This document shows, piece after piece, positions 44,957-55,586 of a stretch of DNA of 64,000 nt. Made by a program: the position numbers and the translations under genes. The stretch is from Aculops lycopersici (lineage: Eukaryota; Arthropoda; Arachnida; Trombidiformes; Eriophyidae), in NCBI GenBank assembly GCA_015350385.1, contig WNKI01000002.1, positions 6,489,500 through 6,553,499 of the forward strand, read 5' to 3'. Below the pieces are notes generated by a model. The model made no database searches and was not told the DNA's origin. It saw only the letters and a program-made list of their open reading frames with translations. The stretch's first letter is position 1, and each line of letters starts with the position of its first letter.

Positions 44957-47099
44957 GCAAAAACTTGCGCAATACCACTCTAGATTTACGATGATACTCG
45001 TGCTCGAGTATCTAATTAACTCGAGCCGAACAAAGAGATTGATTTCCGAATTCTAGCGAAACAATAAAGATGCTCGTTCCTCGATGGAAGAATTTCAAGT
45101 GACGAGTGAGATTGACATTCTTATATCAAGTAAGGTCTCCCCTCAAAAAAAGCTGCGTGATTTTTCCCAGAAATTTTTCTTCTCCTCTTTCTATCTCTAT
45201 CTTTCTTTTTACTTTTCATCTGACTTCATCACGTAGGCTAGGGTTTTGACAAGGGAGTCACATACTCATTTTCTGCTGCTGTTATTGCTGCGCGCTGTTA
45301 TCTATCTATCCAACTTCCGGAAAAACCACCTGCAAGTTGAACTGTGCCTGCACCGCCGTCGAATTTGATACAAAGGCTCCAGTATCAAGCGGTAGCAACG
45401 ATGGATGGAGAGTGGCGCCGTTATCTGCAAATCTATGTTATTTAACAAGTGTGAAGATTTATCAAACTAACTCGAGTTGCCTTCTTTCAGAAACTATGAG
45501 ATGTATAACGAGTAGAATCTGGGATTAAATTTCACGAATCGATTGCATTAACCAAACTAGTTGGGGTCAATCACCCGATTCAAGTCTCAGGTTGACTTAT
45601 TAAGTGTGCTATCTATTTACACGTGCTCACTCGTAGTAATGGGACACCTTGGTGGTGGCGGCGGCGACGGCACGCGCAAGTGTCACTCGATTTTAATCAG
45701 TTGCTAGACATAATCAAGGTGCGGCGCATATCTTAGCTCGCTGCTGACGTTAGCTTTCCGATTTCTATAAACATTAGCGTAAACAGGTTACGTGCCGATT
45801 TTGTGACGGCAAGACGCAGAAGAGATGGGATAACTATACATTTGCCTCGCTTCGCCTCGACTCAGCAACAACCTGCTATCGCATCGGCTTGCCCTCTTGC
45901 GCTTACGTTCCGTTGAGCCATCAAACTATTGGCTCGACACAAAACTAACACGGCAATAGCGCCACGGTGTTTGTCGTTGTGGCAAACAGTTGATTTGTTG
46001 CCCATGATTTCACAACTCTAAACAACGCCAACAAGACCACCTAGGAAAGCTGTCGCCAAGAAGTTGCTTTCTCCCCTTTAGAGAGCAACGTTCTGAGGCA
46101 ATCTCTCAACACAACCGAGAGATTTATACTTGATTGGCCCGCTTGCAGGTTGTAAGCAACCAAACCAACTCGAACCAAATCGATCGAGGCACTCAGCATG
46201 TCGATGCAACTCTACTTGCTAGCCAGCCAGCCAGCCAACATGGCTAACCAGTAGCATCAGGTTCTGTTCGCCAAAGCGTCTTAATGTCACCAGCAAGACT
46301 GCCGAATGCTTTTAGCGGCCACTCTTTCCCGAGTTTACGTCCCTTAAACAAACCAGCCACCAATCCGCTAGCTAGATAGCAAGTTGTTGCATCGAGTACA
46401 TGTTGTATCATTCGATCTCTTGCAGTAAAACACTAGCTACAAGAGCCGAGGCCAGTGTTGTGAGTTGGTGGCGTGTAGTCGTATTGCTGTTTCTGTTGAT
46501 GTTGTTGTTGTTCTTGTAGTCGATTCGTTGCAGCTATCACAATAAACTCCACCATTCGACCCACGAGCTGCATAACATAACACATAAATGAGCCTCACCT
46601 CAATCCAAAACACTGATAATAATATTACCACCTACTAGCTAGCCAGCTAGACAGTTTGCGTATGGGTTCGCTATCGCTGTTTAGAGAGTCAATGGGAAAT
46701 GCGCCTCGCGTTAAGTTTGTCTGTTTGATTTGCTACTCCATCCATTGGCAAAGACGGCGGCCGCCCCAAAAGCTGAAGCAGCAGACGGCAGCCAGTCTAC
46801 TGCTGCTGCTGCTGCTATTGATGTTGTTGTTGTTGTTGTTTTGATGGTGTTGTTGTTTCAGCCTCTCGCGCTACTGTCCGCGGCTGCTGCCGCACTACAG
46901 ACTGCGGTGCTAGAGCTGCAGCGGCCAGCAGCACACACGGAGTCGCGTCGACGCCGGCGAGGAGCTGTAATTTTTCTCTCTTTCTTTCTCTGTTTGTCGT
47001 GTGGTTTGCCGTTCACGCCGCCACAGCCGCAGAGGCAAAAGTAGCAGCACCAGCAATAGCGACCACTTTTTCTAGTCAATGTGTTGGCTGGAATTGTTG

Positions 47100-47100
47100 T

Positions 47101-47145
<45 letters not shown>

Positions 47146-47299
47146 GACTACGACTACGACGACACGACGGAGTAGTAGNNNNNNNNNNNNNNNNNNNNAC
47201 GACGACGACGACGACGACGACGTACGACGTACGACGTACGTACTACGTACTACGTACGTACGTACGTACGTACGTACGTCGTACGTCGTCGTCGTCGTC

Positions 47300-47375
<76 letters not shown>

Positions 47376-47380
47376 ATTTT
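47100..47380. repeat. Compound CT / ACG / CGTA / CGT / CT array with gap
   Basis: Order: (CT)n to 47143, a short ACG-like segment, a 20-N gap, (ACG)7, alternating ACG and TACG units, (CGTA)n to about 47278, (CGT)n to 47300, then (CT)n to 47380. The ACG, CGTA and CGT blocks form a long imperfect palindrome centred near 47250. Confidence 0.9.
47179..47198. other. Assembly gap (20 N)
   Basis: Twenty N characters inside the compound microsatellite. The true repeat length is unknown. Confidence 1.
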
Positions 47381-48497
47381 CCTATCCATTCGCTAACTCA
47401 CTGGCCCATTAGCTCGCGCGCACCATTCGCGTTGCCGCAACTTTGCGCTCTCCTCTCTTTCTTTCTCTACCACTTGCTAGCTTCGGCGTCTCTCTCTCTC
47501 TCTCTCTCTCTGTATCTATCTGCTCACTTGCTACACTCACTTGATCGATATTTGGTTGTTACTATTACCACCGCAACCACCATCCCTACAACCACAACAG
47601 CCATCACATATTACAACACTATCACTTGAATTACATCTTTACAACAAAACTTTAACTGCAGCGATACTCAATTGCGCACGCAGAAGCATGGATGTTGTTG
47701 TTATTCTCGCCCATCTTTGTCGCCATGTTGATTAGTGAGCAGCAAGTTACAAGTTGTCGATATTCTTGTCAAGATTCCCCCGTAAGTTCCCATAAGGTTT
47801 AGTAGCCAGCGTAGAGGATTAGATAGTTTGACAGGTACAAGAGAACAGATCACAACTACAAGCCGCTAGGCAGTAGCAGTAGCAATAGAGTTGAGACAAA
47901 ACAAACCTCATACTCTAGCCAAATCGCATCGATAACCTATCCAAACATCAACAAAAACAACCTGTAGCCTTACAAGTTTTGAGAAGAAGAGATTAAGGTG
48001 ACAGCAAAGCCCTAATCAGCCAGCAAGCTTCAATTGAGTCCAGCGAAACAACGTGCAAGATTAATGTTTGAATCTCCACCTAACCAAACAATCTACCAAG
48101 AGAAGTCAAGAGGTAGAGTGAAGAGGAGAAACTAGAAGCCAACGAGTTGAAGATAGGGAAATATTCCAAGCTTTCATTGCCTCAGAGAGTCGCCCCGACT
48201 TAACGCATGCCGAAGCGGGGAGAAAGCAAAACAACTTCAACTCTAACACCAAATCCGATGCAATAAACAATAACAACAGTGTTATTATCTCCAGATAGCA
48301 ATCAATAGCAACCAATCAGCTAGCAGCGGGAGCTGAGTTTTCCAAAGCTTATATTTTTAAGAGTTTTTCTAATATTATTATTCTATTCAGAGTCTCATGT
48401 TCCGTGACAAATTGAGACAAAATCAACAGAAGATCCAATATCAACAAGTTTCAACAACTTACAAAGCTCTCAAAGATCTTTATTTGAAGCCACCAAG

Positions 48498-50105
48498 ATG
48501 GCAGAAATTTGTGAAACCAGTGCCAATGATTTTGGCATAGGCACTCCACAAGCTCAACCATCTAAAATTGGCCATTATATTCTGGGCGAAACTCTAGGTT
48601 TCGGCACATTCGGTAAGGTTAAAACAGCGAAACATCAGCTAACGGGACACAAAGTTGCAGTTAAGATATTAAACCGAACCAAGATTAAAAACTTGGATGT
48701 GGTTGGCAAGATCAGGCGTGAGATTCAAAATTTAAAACTCTTCAGACATCCGCATATTATTAAGTTGTATCAGGTTATTAGTACACCGAGTGATATATTT
48801 ATGATCATGGAGTATGTATCTGGTGGCGAATTGTTTGATTATATCGTTAAGCATGGCCGGTTAGGCGAAGATGAGGCTAGGAGATTCTTCCAACAGATTG
48901 TCTCAGGTGTCGATTATTGTCACAGGCATATGGTTGTACATAGAGATTTAAAGCCAGAGAATTTATTATTAGATCATAATTTGAATGTCAAAATTGCCGA
49001 TTTTGGTCTATCAAATATGATGATGGATGGCGAGTTCCTAAGAACCAGCTGCGGCTCCCCCAATTATGCAAGTCCTGAAATTATTAGCGGCCGCCTTTAT
49101 GCTGGACCCGAAATTGATATTTGGAGTTGCGGTGTGATATTATATGCTCTCCTGTGTGGAACATTACCATTTGATGATGAACACGTGCCGACATTATTTA
49201 GAAAAATCCGTTCAGGTGTATTTCCAATACCAGATTATCTCAATGCATCCGTAGTGAGCCTCCTCAATCACATGCTACAGGTGGATCCCATCAAGAGAGC
49301 AACAGTTATTGATATTGTACAGCACGAGTGGTTTAAGAAAGATCTACCCGCCTATCTATTCCCCTCGGCCCCATTGAATGATTCAAATGGAAACGAGGGA
49401 GGCACAACCATAGATTACGATATAATTGGCGAAGTTTGCGATAAGTTTGGTGTGAATGAGCAGGATGTTCATGATGCAATCATGGCCGGTGATCCTCATG
49501 ACCAATTGAATATCGCATATCATCTTATAATGGACAACAAGCGAATTGAAGAGGAAGCCTCAAAGTTAGATAACGGCGATTTCTATTTAGCCTCTAGTCC
49601 ACCTCCAAACGGATTCTCGCCAGACTTCAATAGTACCATGGTGATGCGATCGCCAAGGCATCGGTTACACTCAGACGCCGGCTGCTACAATTATCACCCA
49701 ATCAGAACATCGCCAGGGAATAATAACAACAATAATAATGATATCACACAAAATAATAACAATAGCAACACTAATAATAGCAACAGTCCAACACATCAAC
49801 AACAACAACAACCGGTTAAACGTGCAAAGTGGCATTTGGGCATCAGGTCACAGAGTAAACCTAGCGATATTATGAATGAAGTATTTAGAGCCATGAAAGC
49901 GCTTAACTTCGAATGGAAAGTAGTCAACCCATATCATATAAGAGTTAGAAGATTGAACGAAGTCACCCAGCGATATACAAAGATAGGTTTACAACTGTAT
50001 CAAGTTGATTGTAGAAGTTATTTACTGGATTTCAAATCGGAAGCTCATCATACGATGGAATTCTTCGAGATGTGCGCTTCCTTGATTGCTCAATTGGCAC
50101 GCTGA
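48498..50105 (+). CDS. AMPKalpha: AMP-activated protein kinase catalytic subunit alpha
   Basis: This 535-residue single-exon Ser/Thr kinase is the energy sensor catalytic subunit that pairs with beta and gamma subunits. The kinase domain (about 26-278) shows a glycine loop GFGTFGKV, ATP Lys56, VVHRDLKPEN, DFGLSNMM and the activation-loop Thr183 in LRTSCGSPNYASPE, the LKB1 target. The autoinhibitory UBA-like region follows (DKFGVNEQDVHDAIM). The C-terminal beta-binding/adenylate-sensor domain contains KWHLGIRSQSKPSDIMNEVF and a final FFEMCASLIAQLAR. Between them is an Asn/Gln-rich linker insertion (about 49710-49815). Length is close to the usual 550. It converges with the PIP-box gene, with 44 bp between stops. 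Related kinases (MARK, SIK, BRSK) lack this C-terminus. Confidence 0.97.
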   Translation: MAEICETSANDFGIGTPQAQPSKIGHYILGETLGFGTFGKVKTAKHQLTGHKVAVKILNRTKIKNLDVVGKIRREIQNLKLFRHPHIIKLYQVISTPSDIFMIMEYVSGGELFDYIVKHGRLGEDEARRFFQQIVSGVDYCHRHMVVHRDLKPENLLLDHNLNVKIADFGLSNMMMDGEFLRTSCGSPNYASPEIISGRLYAGPEIDIWSCGVILYALLCGTLPFDDEHVPTLFRKIRSGVFPIPDYLNASVVSLLNHMLQVDPIKRATVIDIVQHEWFKKDLPAYLFPSAPLNDSNGNEGGTTIDYDIIGEVCDKFGVNEQDVHDAIMAGDPHDQLNIAYHLIMDNKRIEEEASKLDNGDFYLASSPPPNGFSPDFNSTMVMRSPRHRLHSDAGCYNYHPIRTSPGNNNNNNNDITQNNNNSNTNNSNSPTHQQQQQPVKRAKWHLGIRSQSKPSDIMNEVFRAMKALNFEWKVVNPYHIRVRRLNEVTQRYTKIGLQLYQVDCRSYLLDFKSEAHHTMEFFEMCASLIAQLAR

Positions 50106-50149
50106 TTTCGGCTATGTCATGTTATATAGCAGATCAAGCGAGTGATCGA

Positions 50150-50851
50150 TCAATTAATTAAATTTGCGCTAGCCTCCTTATGAAGCCTTCTAGGTTTGAA
50201 AAACTCTTCGATCTTTGTTTGCCTTAGTTTCGATAGATCTACTCGCTCCTCTAACGGCGCCTCACTAATCTCCTTTATCGAGGGTCGTCCGGAGAAGTAT
50301 CTTTCCAAGTCTTCAGTTAGAGGCATATAAACATCGATGGTATGACCCGTCGTCCGCACTGCGTTATCACATTCTCTCGCTAGAAATACCGGATCATAAG
50401 AGACTTTCCATGGACATAAGTGACAGCGCCTCAGTCCGCTAGCTCTCAATGCAAAAGTGTGGAATTTTGCAAATGCCTTAGCGGATACACCCGTCAAGCT
50501 CCTGATTATCTTCAAGTGGAAGCTCGCTGCATTTGGATGGTGCCAGAAAAAGACGATGCCTTCCTCTTCCGGGTCGGAGATAAGGCAGACGTTGAGGAGT
50601 CTGCGTTTTGATTTTTTGAACTCCTTGCTATTATGCTTGGAGAACTTTGGAGACAGGATAAGTTCGAGCTTGCTAACTGTATAATCTTCCTCTCGCCTTC
50701 CATCCACTAATCTCAAGATTTTCCTCCGCATCCATTTGGCCAACCTACAAATAGTATTCTGGCTTGTTTCATTTGGACGTCTCTCAGTTTGAACCTTGAT
50801 AGATCTCAAATTTTTCGGCTTTTTTACCTTCCGGCGACAGTTTTTGGCCAT
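50150..50851 (-). CDS. Basic protein with C-terminal PCNA-interacting (PIP) box, unknown family
   Basis: 233 residues, single exon, ATG at 50851. The N-terminus is strongly basic (MAKNCRRKVKKPKNLRSIKV). A central compact region contains LELILSPKFSKHNSKEF, a hydrophobic core around GIVFFWHHPNAASFHLKIIR and two cysteines in RRCHLCPWKV. Near the end, QTKIEEFFKPRR fits the PIP-box consensus Q-x-x-I-x-x-F-F with trailing basic residues. This suggests recruitment to the PCNA sliding clamp in replication or repair. I cannot assign it to a known PIP-box protein. The Thr-Asp pair of a PIP degron is absent (Glu-Glu instead), so clamp-coupled destruction is not predicted. AMPK ends 44 bp away on the other strand, and the ankyrin gene ends 339 bp upstream. 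Confidence 0.75.
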   Translation of the reverse strand: MAKNCRRKVKKPKNLRSIKVQTERRPNETSQNTICRLAKWMRRKILRLVDGRREEDYTVSKLELILSPKFSKHNSKEFKKSKRRLLNVCLISDPEEEGIVFFWHHPNAASFHLKIIRSLTGVSAKAFAKFHTFALRASGLRRCHLCPWKVSYDPVFLARECDNAVRTTGHTIDVYMPLTEDLERYFSGRPSIKEISEAPLEERVDLSKLRQTKIEEFFKPRRLHKEASANLIN

Positions 50852-51190
50852 TTCGATTGAATAAGCGCTGAGGATGTTTTATAAGATGGATATTTTTGCA
50901 AAGGCTCGTTGAATGTATCGTCTGGTTTTGATCACTAGAGGGCAAATGAGTTAGGCAAACGACAGCAAAATATTGGCCAATCGTCAAACAAATTAACCTG
51001 GAACGCGGCGCATAGGATCGAATTTCTCTTTTCGAGCGCAACGAGAAGCTAAAGGCGCCAGCTGGGATTGGAATTTAATTATTTTTGCTGAAATGTGCAA
51101 CATTTTATAACAATGATATGAATTTATCGCTGCTATTGATTGCATGAGATACAAAGATAGGTATTGCAAGGAGTGTTTCTCATGCTGATG

Positions 51191-52447
51191 TCAGGTTATT
51201 GTCGAGACACCATAGAGCGTTGAGTCCATTGGCAGTTGTTTCTGGCTAATTTTTGTTTGATTGTTCAGGGCGAGTAGCGAGGGAAAGACGCGAGTTGAAT
51301 TGTCGGCGTCCAACATGATTGGCGTCTTCTTGGATTTGTTTTGTTTGTGCAAGAGGTGGTGATTCTTCGGATTGGCGAGTATAAGTTGCGCTAAAGTTGC
51401 TGACTGGCACCTAACCGCCACATGCAAGATTGTATCTCCATTCTTGTCGACGGTTGAGGCTTTTGCTTGATGGGCAAGCAATACGCGCACCACTCCAACC
51501 TTTCGAAGCTTGACCGCTTTCATGAGGCAAGTTTCTCCGTCCTTTGATTGGAGTTCCAAGTTTGGTTTGCTTTGCAACAGGCGCTCAATGATTCCCAGAT
51601 TCCCCTTTTCGACTGCCCAAAACAATGCGGTCTTCTTGTCGCCTCCTGAATGGTCAATGTTGGCGTGATTCTTCAATAAAATATCAACAATCTCTAGATG
51701 CGCCCCCTTGGCCGCATGAATTAAGGCAGTGTGGCCATACTCGTCGCTTAGATTCACGAAAGCTCTAGCTTTTATCAGTAGCTTAACAATCTCCACTCTG
51801 CCCTCCTTGCTTGCCGCTATGAGAGGTGTGTGACGCTGAGCATCGCAGGTGTTTACATTTGGCTTGTGTTGTAATAGTAACTTGAGGGTCTCAATATGAT
51901 CTCCATGGACTGCGACTAGCAGCGCGGACCAGCCAAACATGCCAATGGAATCAACGTTTGCGCCGGCCTTCAGCAGGATGCTTGCCACTTCGGTAAAACC
52001 CTTTCGACATGCCCAAACTAGAGGGCTAGTGCCGCATTTATCAACTTGATTAACTTTGGCCCTTCCAAACTGGATCAATTTGCTCACACAATCTAAGTGG
52101 CCCCGACCGGCAGCCCAAATGAGACAACTCATGTTGTCGTTGTCGTAAATCTCGGCTTGGGCTCCGGCCAATAGTAACCTCTTCGCGACCTCGCCGTGTC
52201 CATAGTAGCAGGCGTACATCAGGGCAGTCCATCCATAGAGATCGGTAACGTCAATATTTAATGTAGATCCTCTGGCTAACATCAATTCAAGGCATTCAAT
52301 GTTGTTATTTCTAGCGGCAATCATGTAGCAAGTGGATAGTTCATCATTTAAGGCGTCGAGGCTAACATTTTGCTCGATTAATTTCTTGGCCGCATCCCTT
52401 TGGTCCAGCTCTAAGGCCGATAATAACAAGGAACCAGCCTTTTGCAT
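51191..52447 (-). CDS. Ankyrin-repeat protein related to the N-terminal half of KIDINS220/ARMS
   Basis: 418 residues, ATG at 52447, about eleven ankyrin repeats over residues 5-375. Several repeats match KIDINS220 specifically rather than generic ankyrins. Examples are CLIWAAGRGHLDCVSKLI then DKCGTSPLVWACRKG, DKKTALFWAVEKGNLGII, SKDGETCLMKAVKLRKVGVV and DKNGDTILHVAVR, followed by ANPKNHHLLHKQNKSKKTP. Full KIDINS220 continues into a KAP P-loop NTPase with four TM helices and a long tail. Here the ORF stops at DSTLYGVSTIT, just where the KAP domain should begin. The 339 bp to the next same-strand gene cannot hold that domain. It is therefore a soluble, ankyrin-only relative, probably a scaffold. 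An unrecognised donor near the end cannot be fully excluded. Confidence 0.88.
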   Translation of the reverse strand: MQKAGSLLLSALELDQRDAAKKLIEQNVSLDALNDELSTCYMIAARNNNIECLELMLARGSTLNIDVTDLYGWTALMYACYYGHGEVAKRLLLAGAQAEIYDNDNMSCLIWAAGRGHLDCVSKLIQFGRAKVNQVDKCGTSPLVWACRKGFTEVASILLKAGANVDSIGMFGWSALLVAVHGDHIETLKLLLQHKPNVNTCDAQRHTPLIAASKEGRVEIVKLLIKARAFVNLSDEYGHTALIHAAKGAHLEIVDILLKNHANIDHSGGDKKTALFWAVEKGNLGIIERLLQSKPNLELQSKDGETCLMKAVKLRKVGVVRVLLAHQAKASTVDKNGDTILHVAVRCQSATLAQLILANPKNHHLLHKQNKSKKTPIMLDADNSTRVFPSLLALNNQTKISQKQLPMDSTLYGVSTIT

Positions 52448-54014
52448 TCTCGGCCTTCCGCAATCAAAATCTGTATTCTAATAATATACAATAAAATTTC
52501 TATTTCTTAGATAAAAAGCTATCATGAATAATATCCTCCCAACTGGCAATCGATTTAATTTTAATAACTCCATTTTCAAGATAGTAAACAAAGTGCTGCT
52601 AGTGGCACTTTGCAACAGCACGCACAGGTGATAGGGTCGAACGCGAGTGCATGCAACCAAGCGAGTGAGGATTTTGCGCGTCTCGACATTGTCCTTGGCA
52701 TCTGCGAGCAGTTGAGGCTTGTGGTATAGTAGTCTTGGCACAACAATGGCTCTGTGCCGCACAGACAACACGTCATGCAACCAGCCAGCCAGCCGAGTCG
52801 GTAAGATGCAGATAGTTGGTATCGTTGCTGCTGCTGCTTCTCGGGTGGCGAGCTAGAAAGACACAAGAGCCCCCTAGCAGCAAATGTAACTCCTACGCTA
52901 CGTGCATTACCACAAGTGCATGCGAGCCAACATTAAATTTGGCTATGAAGATACTAATCTTACTTGCACTCAAGTATTTGTCCCAATGTGTGTACATAAT
53001 CTATTACACCTCTACACGTTTATCAGTCACCTGATCTTTACATATCAATTAGCGAGTGAAGCTCAAGTCCATAAGTTTCCTCCTTCGACTGCAAGTCGCA
53101 GCTTGTCTTTAGCTTGGCCACAAGTCTCAGTAGAAACTTTTGATTTTCTTCGCTAGTCATTCATCTCCATTCGACTCGTACACTTTCAAAATGATCTGTT
53201 TGATTATCAACTTATTTCTTGGACTAGATTTTGCCATTGAAAACAATCGAGAGTTTAGCTAGAGTGCATGAGATCAAATCGCTAGAGCGTAAAGGTGATC
53301 TTGAGATGAATTTCTCGATTAGCATACATTTGCATTCGTTCCCCATCAACCAACATCACAATCACCACACACGCACACAATCTTTTGCATATTTGACCGG
53401 CGGCGGCTGCGACGACGATTGCTCACCAATGCCGTGGTCCAGTTACACAGCACAAATGGCAGCACCATCCCAAGGTAAGCAGCGGAGACCACCGAAGTTT
53501 GTGTGCAGCTTATGGGCAGCCCCTTTGAAGGAATGAAAGAGTGAGTGAGTGGCGCTTTGTGTGTGGTTGTGGCAGCCGTTGCCATTCTTATGAGAAGGGA
53601 AATAGATTTGACTTGTTAGCGAAGGCTGCATTGAAGCCACCGACACCGACCACTAGAGATGGTGTAAGCAAATGCGTCAGCTGATGCGATGCACTCGTGT
53701 TCGGGAGTTTTAGTATATTCTAAGTTATAAACACAGTTGCCTATCTTTATCTTATATTTTGTATGTTGATTTATATTTTTAAGAACAAATATATTATTTT
53801 TATAACAACATCATCCAAAAGTTCCCCACCTACTTTTATATTTCATAGCATAACAAAACCAAGAAGACTACAACGACGACAACTAATACGACGACCAAGC
53901 CGTCCACTAAATAACTTTGCACAGTCACCATACAATGAGGCCAAGGTATCAATAAATGGAAAAAATTAAACAGGAGTAGATGAGTAGTTGCGTAGTTAGC
54001 ATTTTAAATGTCAG
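52448..54014. other. Divergent upstream region of the ankyrin gene and CSK
   Basis: No supported gene. Contains CTG/CAG-type short repeats near 52825, an AGTGGCGC word at 53548, and an AT-rich leader (53700-54010) before CSK. Confidence 0.4.
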
Positions 54015-55520
54015 ATGTCGAGTACCATGACCAAGGGCTTAACTATTGGCTCGGAAGTTGTTGCTCGGCGCGACTTTCAAGCCCCAAACACCGAGCATCT
54101 TCCATTTTTTAAAGGTGATATATTGACCATCGTCGATAGCATCAGCCATTACGGCAACAATAAGCAGCACGGAACAAACAATACTAATAATAAACATTCA
54201 TCTGACAAAAGCATCGGAAGTGGCAAAGATGATACATCAACAACAACAACATCAATATCTCACACGAATGGCGAGTGGTTCGTTGCTCAACATTGTGATG
54301 GTCGAAAAGGTTTGGTTCCAGCAAGCCATTTACAACCAAGAACTGAAGTTAAGCTCAATTCAACGCCATGGTTTCATGGCAAGATAACCAGAGAGGAGGC
54401 AGAGAAACTGCTTGAGCCACGAAAGGATGGATTGTTTCTCGTTCGCGAGAGCACCAACTTTCCCGGCGATTATACGTTATGTGTCTGTTATAATAACAAA
54501 GTTGAACATTACCGTACAATATTTATGAACAACAAGTACACCATCGATGAGGAGGGATTCTTCGATAGTCTCTCGCAGCTAGTCGATCACTACAGAGAAG
54601 ATGCTGACGGTTTGTGCACGTCTCTCAAAATGTCGGTGCCCAAGAAGAGTAGCAAGAATGATTTGAAAGCCTTTGAGGCAGCTGGTTATACCATCAAGAC
54701 GGAAGATCTCATATTTATGGAGGAAAATCTCGGTAGAGGCGAAACTGGTGACGTTGTACTGGCTAAGTATGGCCAGCAGAAGGTTGCTGTTAAAATAATG
54801 AAAGATACAGAGGAAGCTATTAGAAGTTTTACAACTGAAGCTTGTCTAATGACATCACTCAAACATAAGAATCTAGTTCAACTAATTGGCATTACCATCG
54901 ATGGTCCAAATATTTGTCTTGTCACTGAATTTATGGAGAAAGGATCTTTGTCAGAGTATTTGAGGACTCGTGGTAGGCAGCGAGTGACACTTAAAGATCA
55001 AATTAGATTCGCTAGAGACACCTGCGCCGGAATGGCCTACCTAGAATCAAAGAAGGTTGTCCATCGGGATTTGGCTGCTCGTAATATACTCATATCGGAA
55101 GATTACACAGCAAAAGTATGTGATTTTGGTCTCGCAAGCCGAGAAAAATTTAGCGATATTTATATGAACTCCGGCACTGGCTGTAGGATTCCAATTAAGT
55201 GGACTGCACCAGAAAGTTTGAGGCTAGGCGAATTCTCTTCCAAATCAGACATGTGGTCATTTGGTATACTACTATACGAAATATATTCCTTCGGACGATT
55301 ACCCTATCCAAAAATTCCATTAACGGATGTTGTCAAATATGTTGAAAGCGGCTACAGGATGGATGCACCAGAAGGTTGCCCACCGGAGATTTATGAAATC
55401 ATGAAACGCGCCTGGAGTGCTGAACCCAAAGATCGACCAACATTTGCGGAAATTTTAAAGGAAATTGAAGTTATAGAGGAAGCAACAATAGTTTCCATCG
55501 ACCCGAACTCGTCGCCGTAA
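54015..55520 (+). CDS. Csk: C-terminal Src kinase (CSK), SH3-SH2-tyrosine kinase
   Basis: 501 residues in one exon. CSK phosphorylates the C-terminal inhibitory Tyr of Src-family kinases at the membrane. An SH3 domain (about 10-105) is split by about 40 Asn/Thr/Ser/Lys-rich residues in a loop (about 44-86). The SH2 domain (about 118-205) has WFHGKITREEAEKLL and GLFLVRESTNFPGDYTLCV. The kinase domain (about 230-490) has VHRDLAARN, CDFGLAS, WTAPESLRLGEFSSKSD and YSFGRLPYPKIPL. As in CSK, there is no N-terminal myristoylation site, no autophosphorylation-type activation-loop Tyr in the Src position and no C-terminal tail Tyr. The glycine loop reads GRGETGD, where CSK usually has Phe rather than Thr. 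MATK/CTK is a less likely paralogue. Confidence 0.96.
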   Translation: MSSTMTKGLTIGSEVVARRDFQAPNTEHLPFFKGDILTIVDSISHYGNNKQHGTNNTNNKHSSDKSIGSGKDDTSTTTTSISHTNGEWFVAQHCDGRKGLVPASHLQPRTEVKLNSTPWFHGKITREEAEKLLEPRKDGLFLVRESTNFPGDYTLCVCYNNKVEHYRTIFMNNKYTIDEEGFFDSLSQLVDHYREDADGLCTSLKMSVPKKSSKNDLKAFEAAGYTIKTEDLIFMEENLGRGETGDVVLAKYGQQKVAVKIMKDTEEAIRSFTTEACLMTSLKHKNLVQLIGITIDGPNICLVTEFMEKGSLSEYLRTRGRQRVTLKDQIRFARDTCAGMAYLESKKVVHRDLAARNILISEDYTAKVCDFGLASREKFSDIYMNSGTGCRIPIKWTAPESLRLGEFSSKSDMWSFGILLYEIYSFGRLPYPKIPLTDVVKYVESGYRMDAPEGCPPEIYEIMKRAWSAEPKDRPTFAEILKEIEVIEEATIVSIDPNSSP

Positions 55521-55586
55521 TTTGATCAGGTCATTGAGAAGAGTTTACACAGATTATAAAGATTTCGGAAAAAGTTGAAAGATCTC

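Larger units (their letters stand above)
43669..48497. other. Repeat-rich gene-poor region upstream of AMPK alpha
   Basis: No supported gene; ORFs are low-complexity. It holds GGCT/CTGGCT repeats (44548-44600), (GCTA)n (44936-44956), CTG/TTG runs (46796-46845), CT arrays and the ACG/CGTA palindrome with a gap. ACTTCCGG at 45313. Composition resembles the muscarinic intron, so this could be a long 5' intron of AMPK. A good acceptor (pyrimidine-rich, ...TATTCAG) ends at about 48390, 108 bp before the AMPK ATG. Confidence 0.5.

Noticed and set aside
47079..47396. 105-codon ORF across the gap
   Set aside because: Made of CT and ACG microsatellites plus N; no protein meaning.
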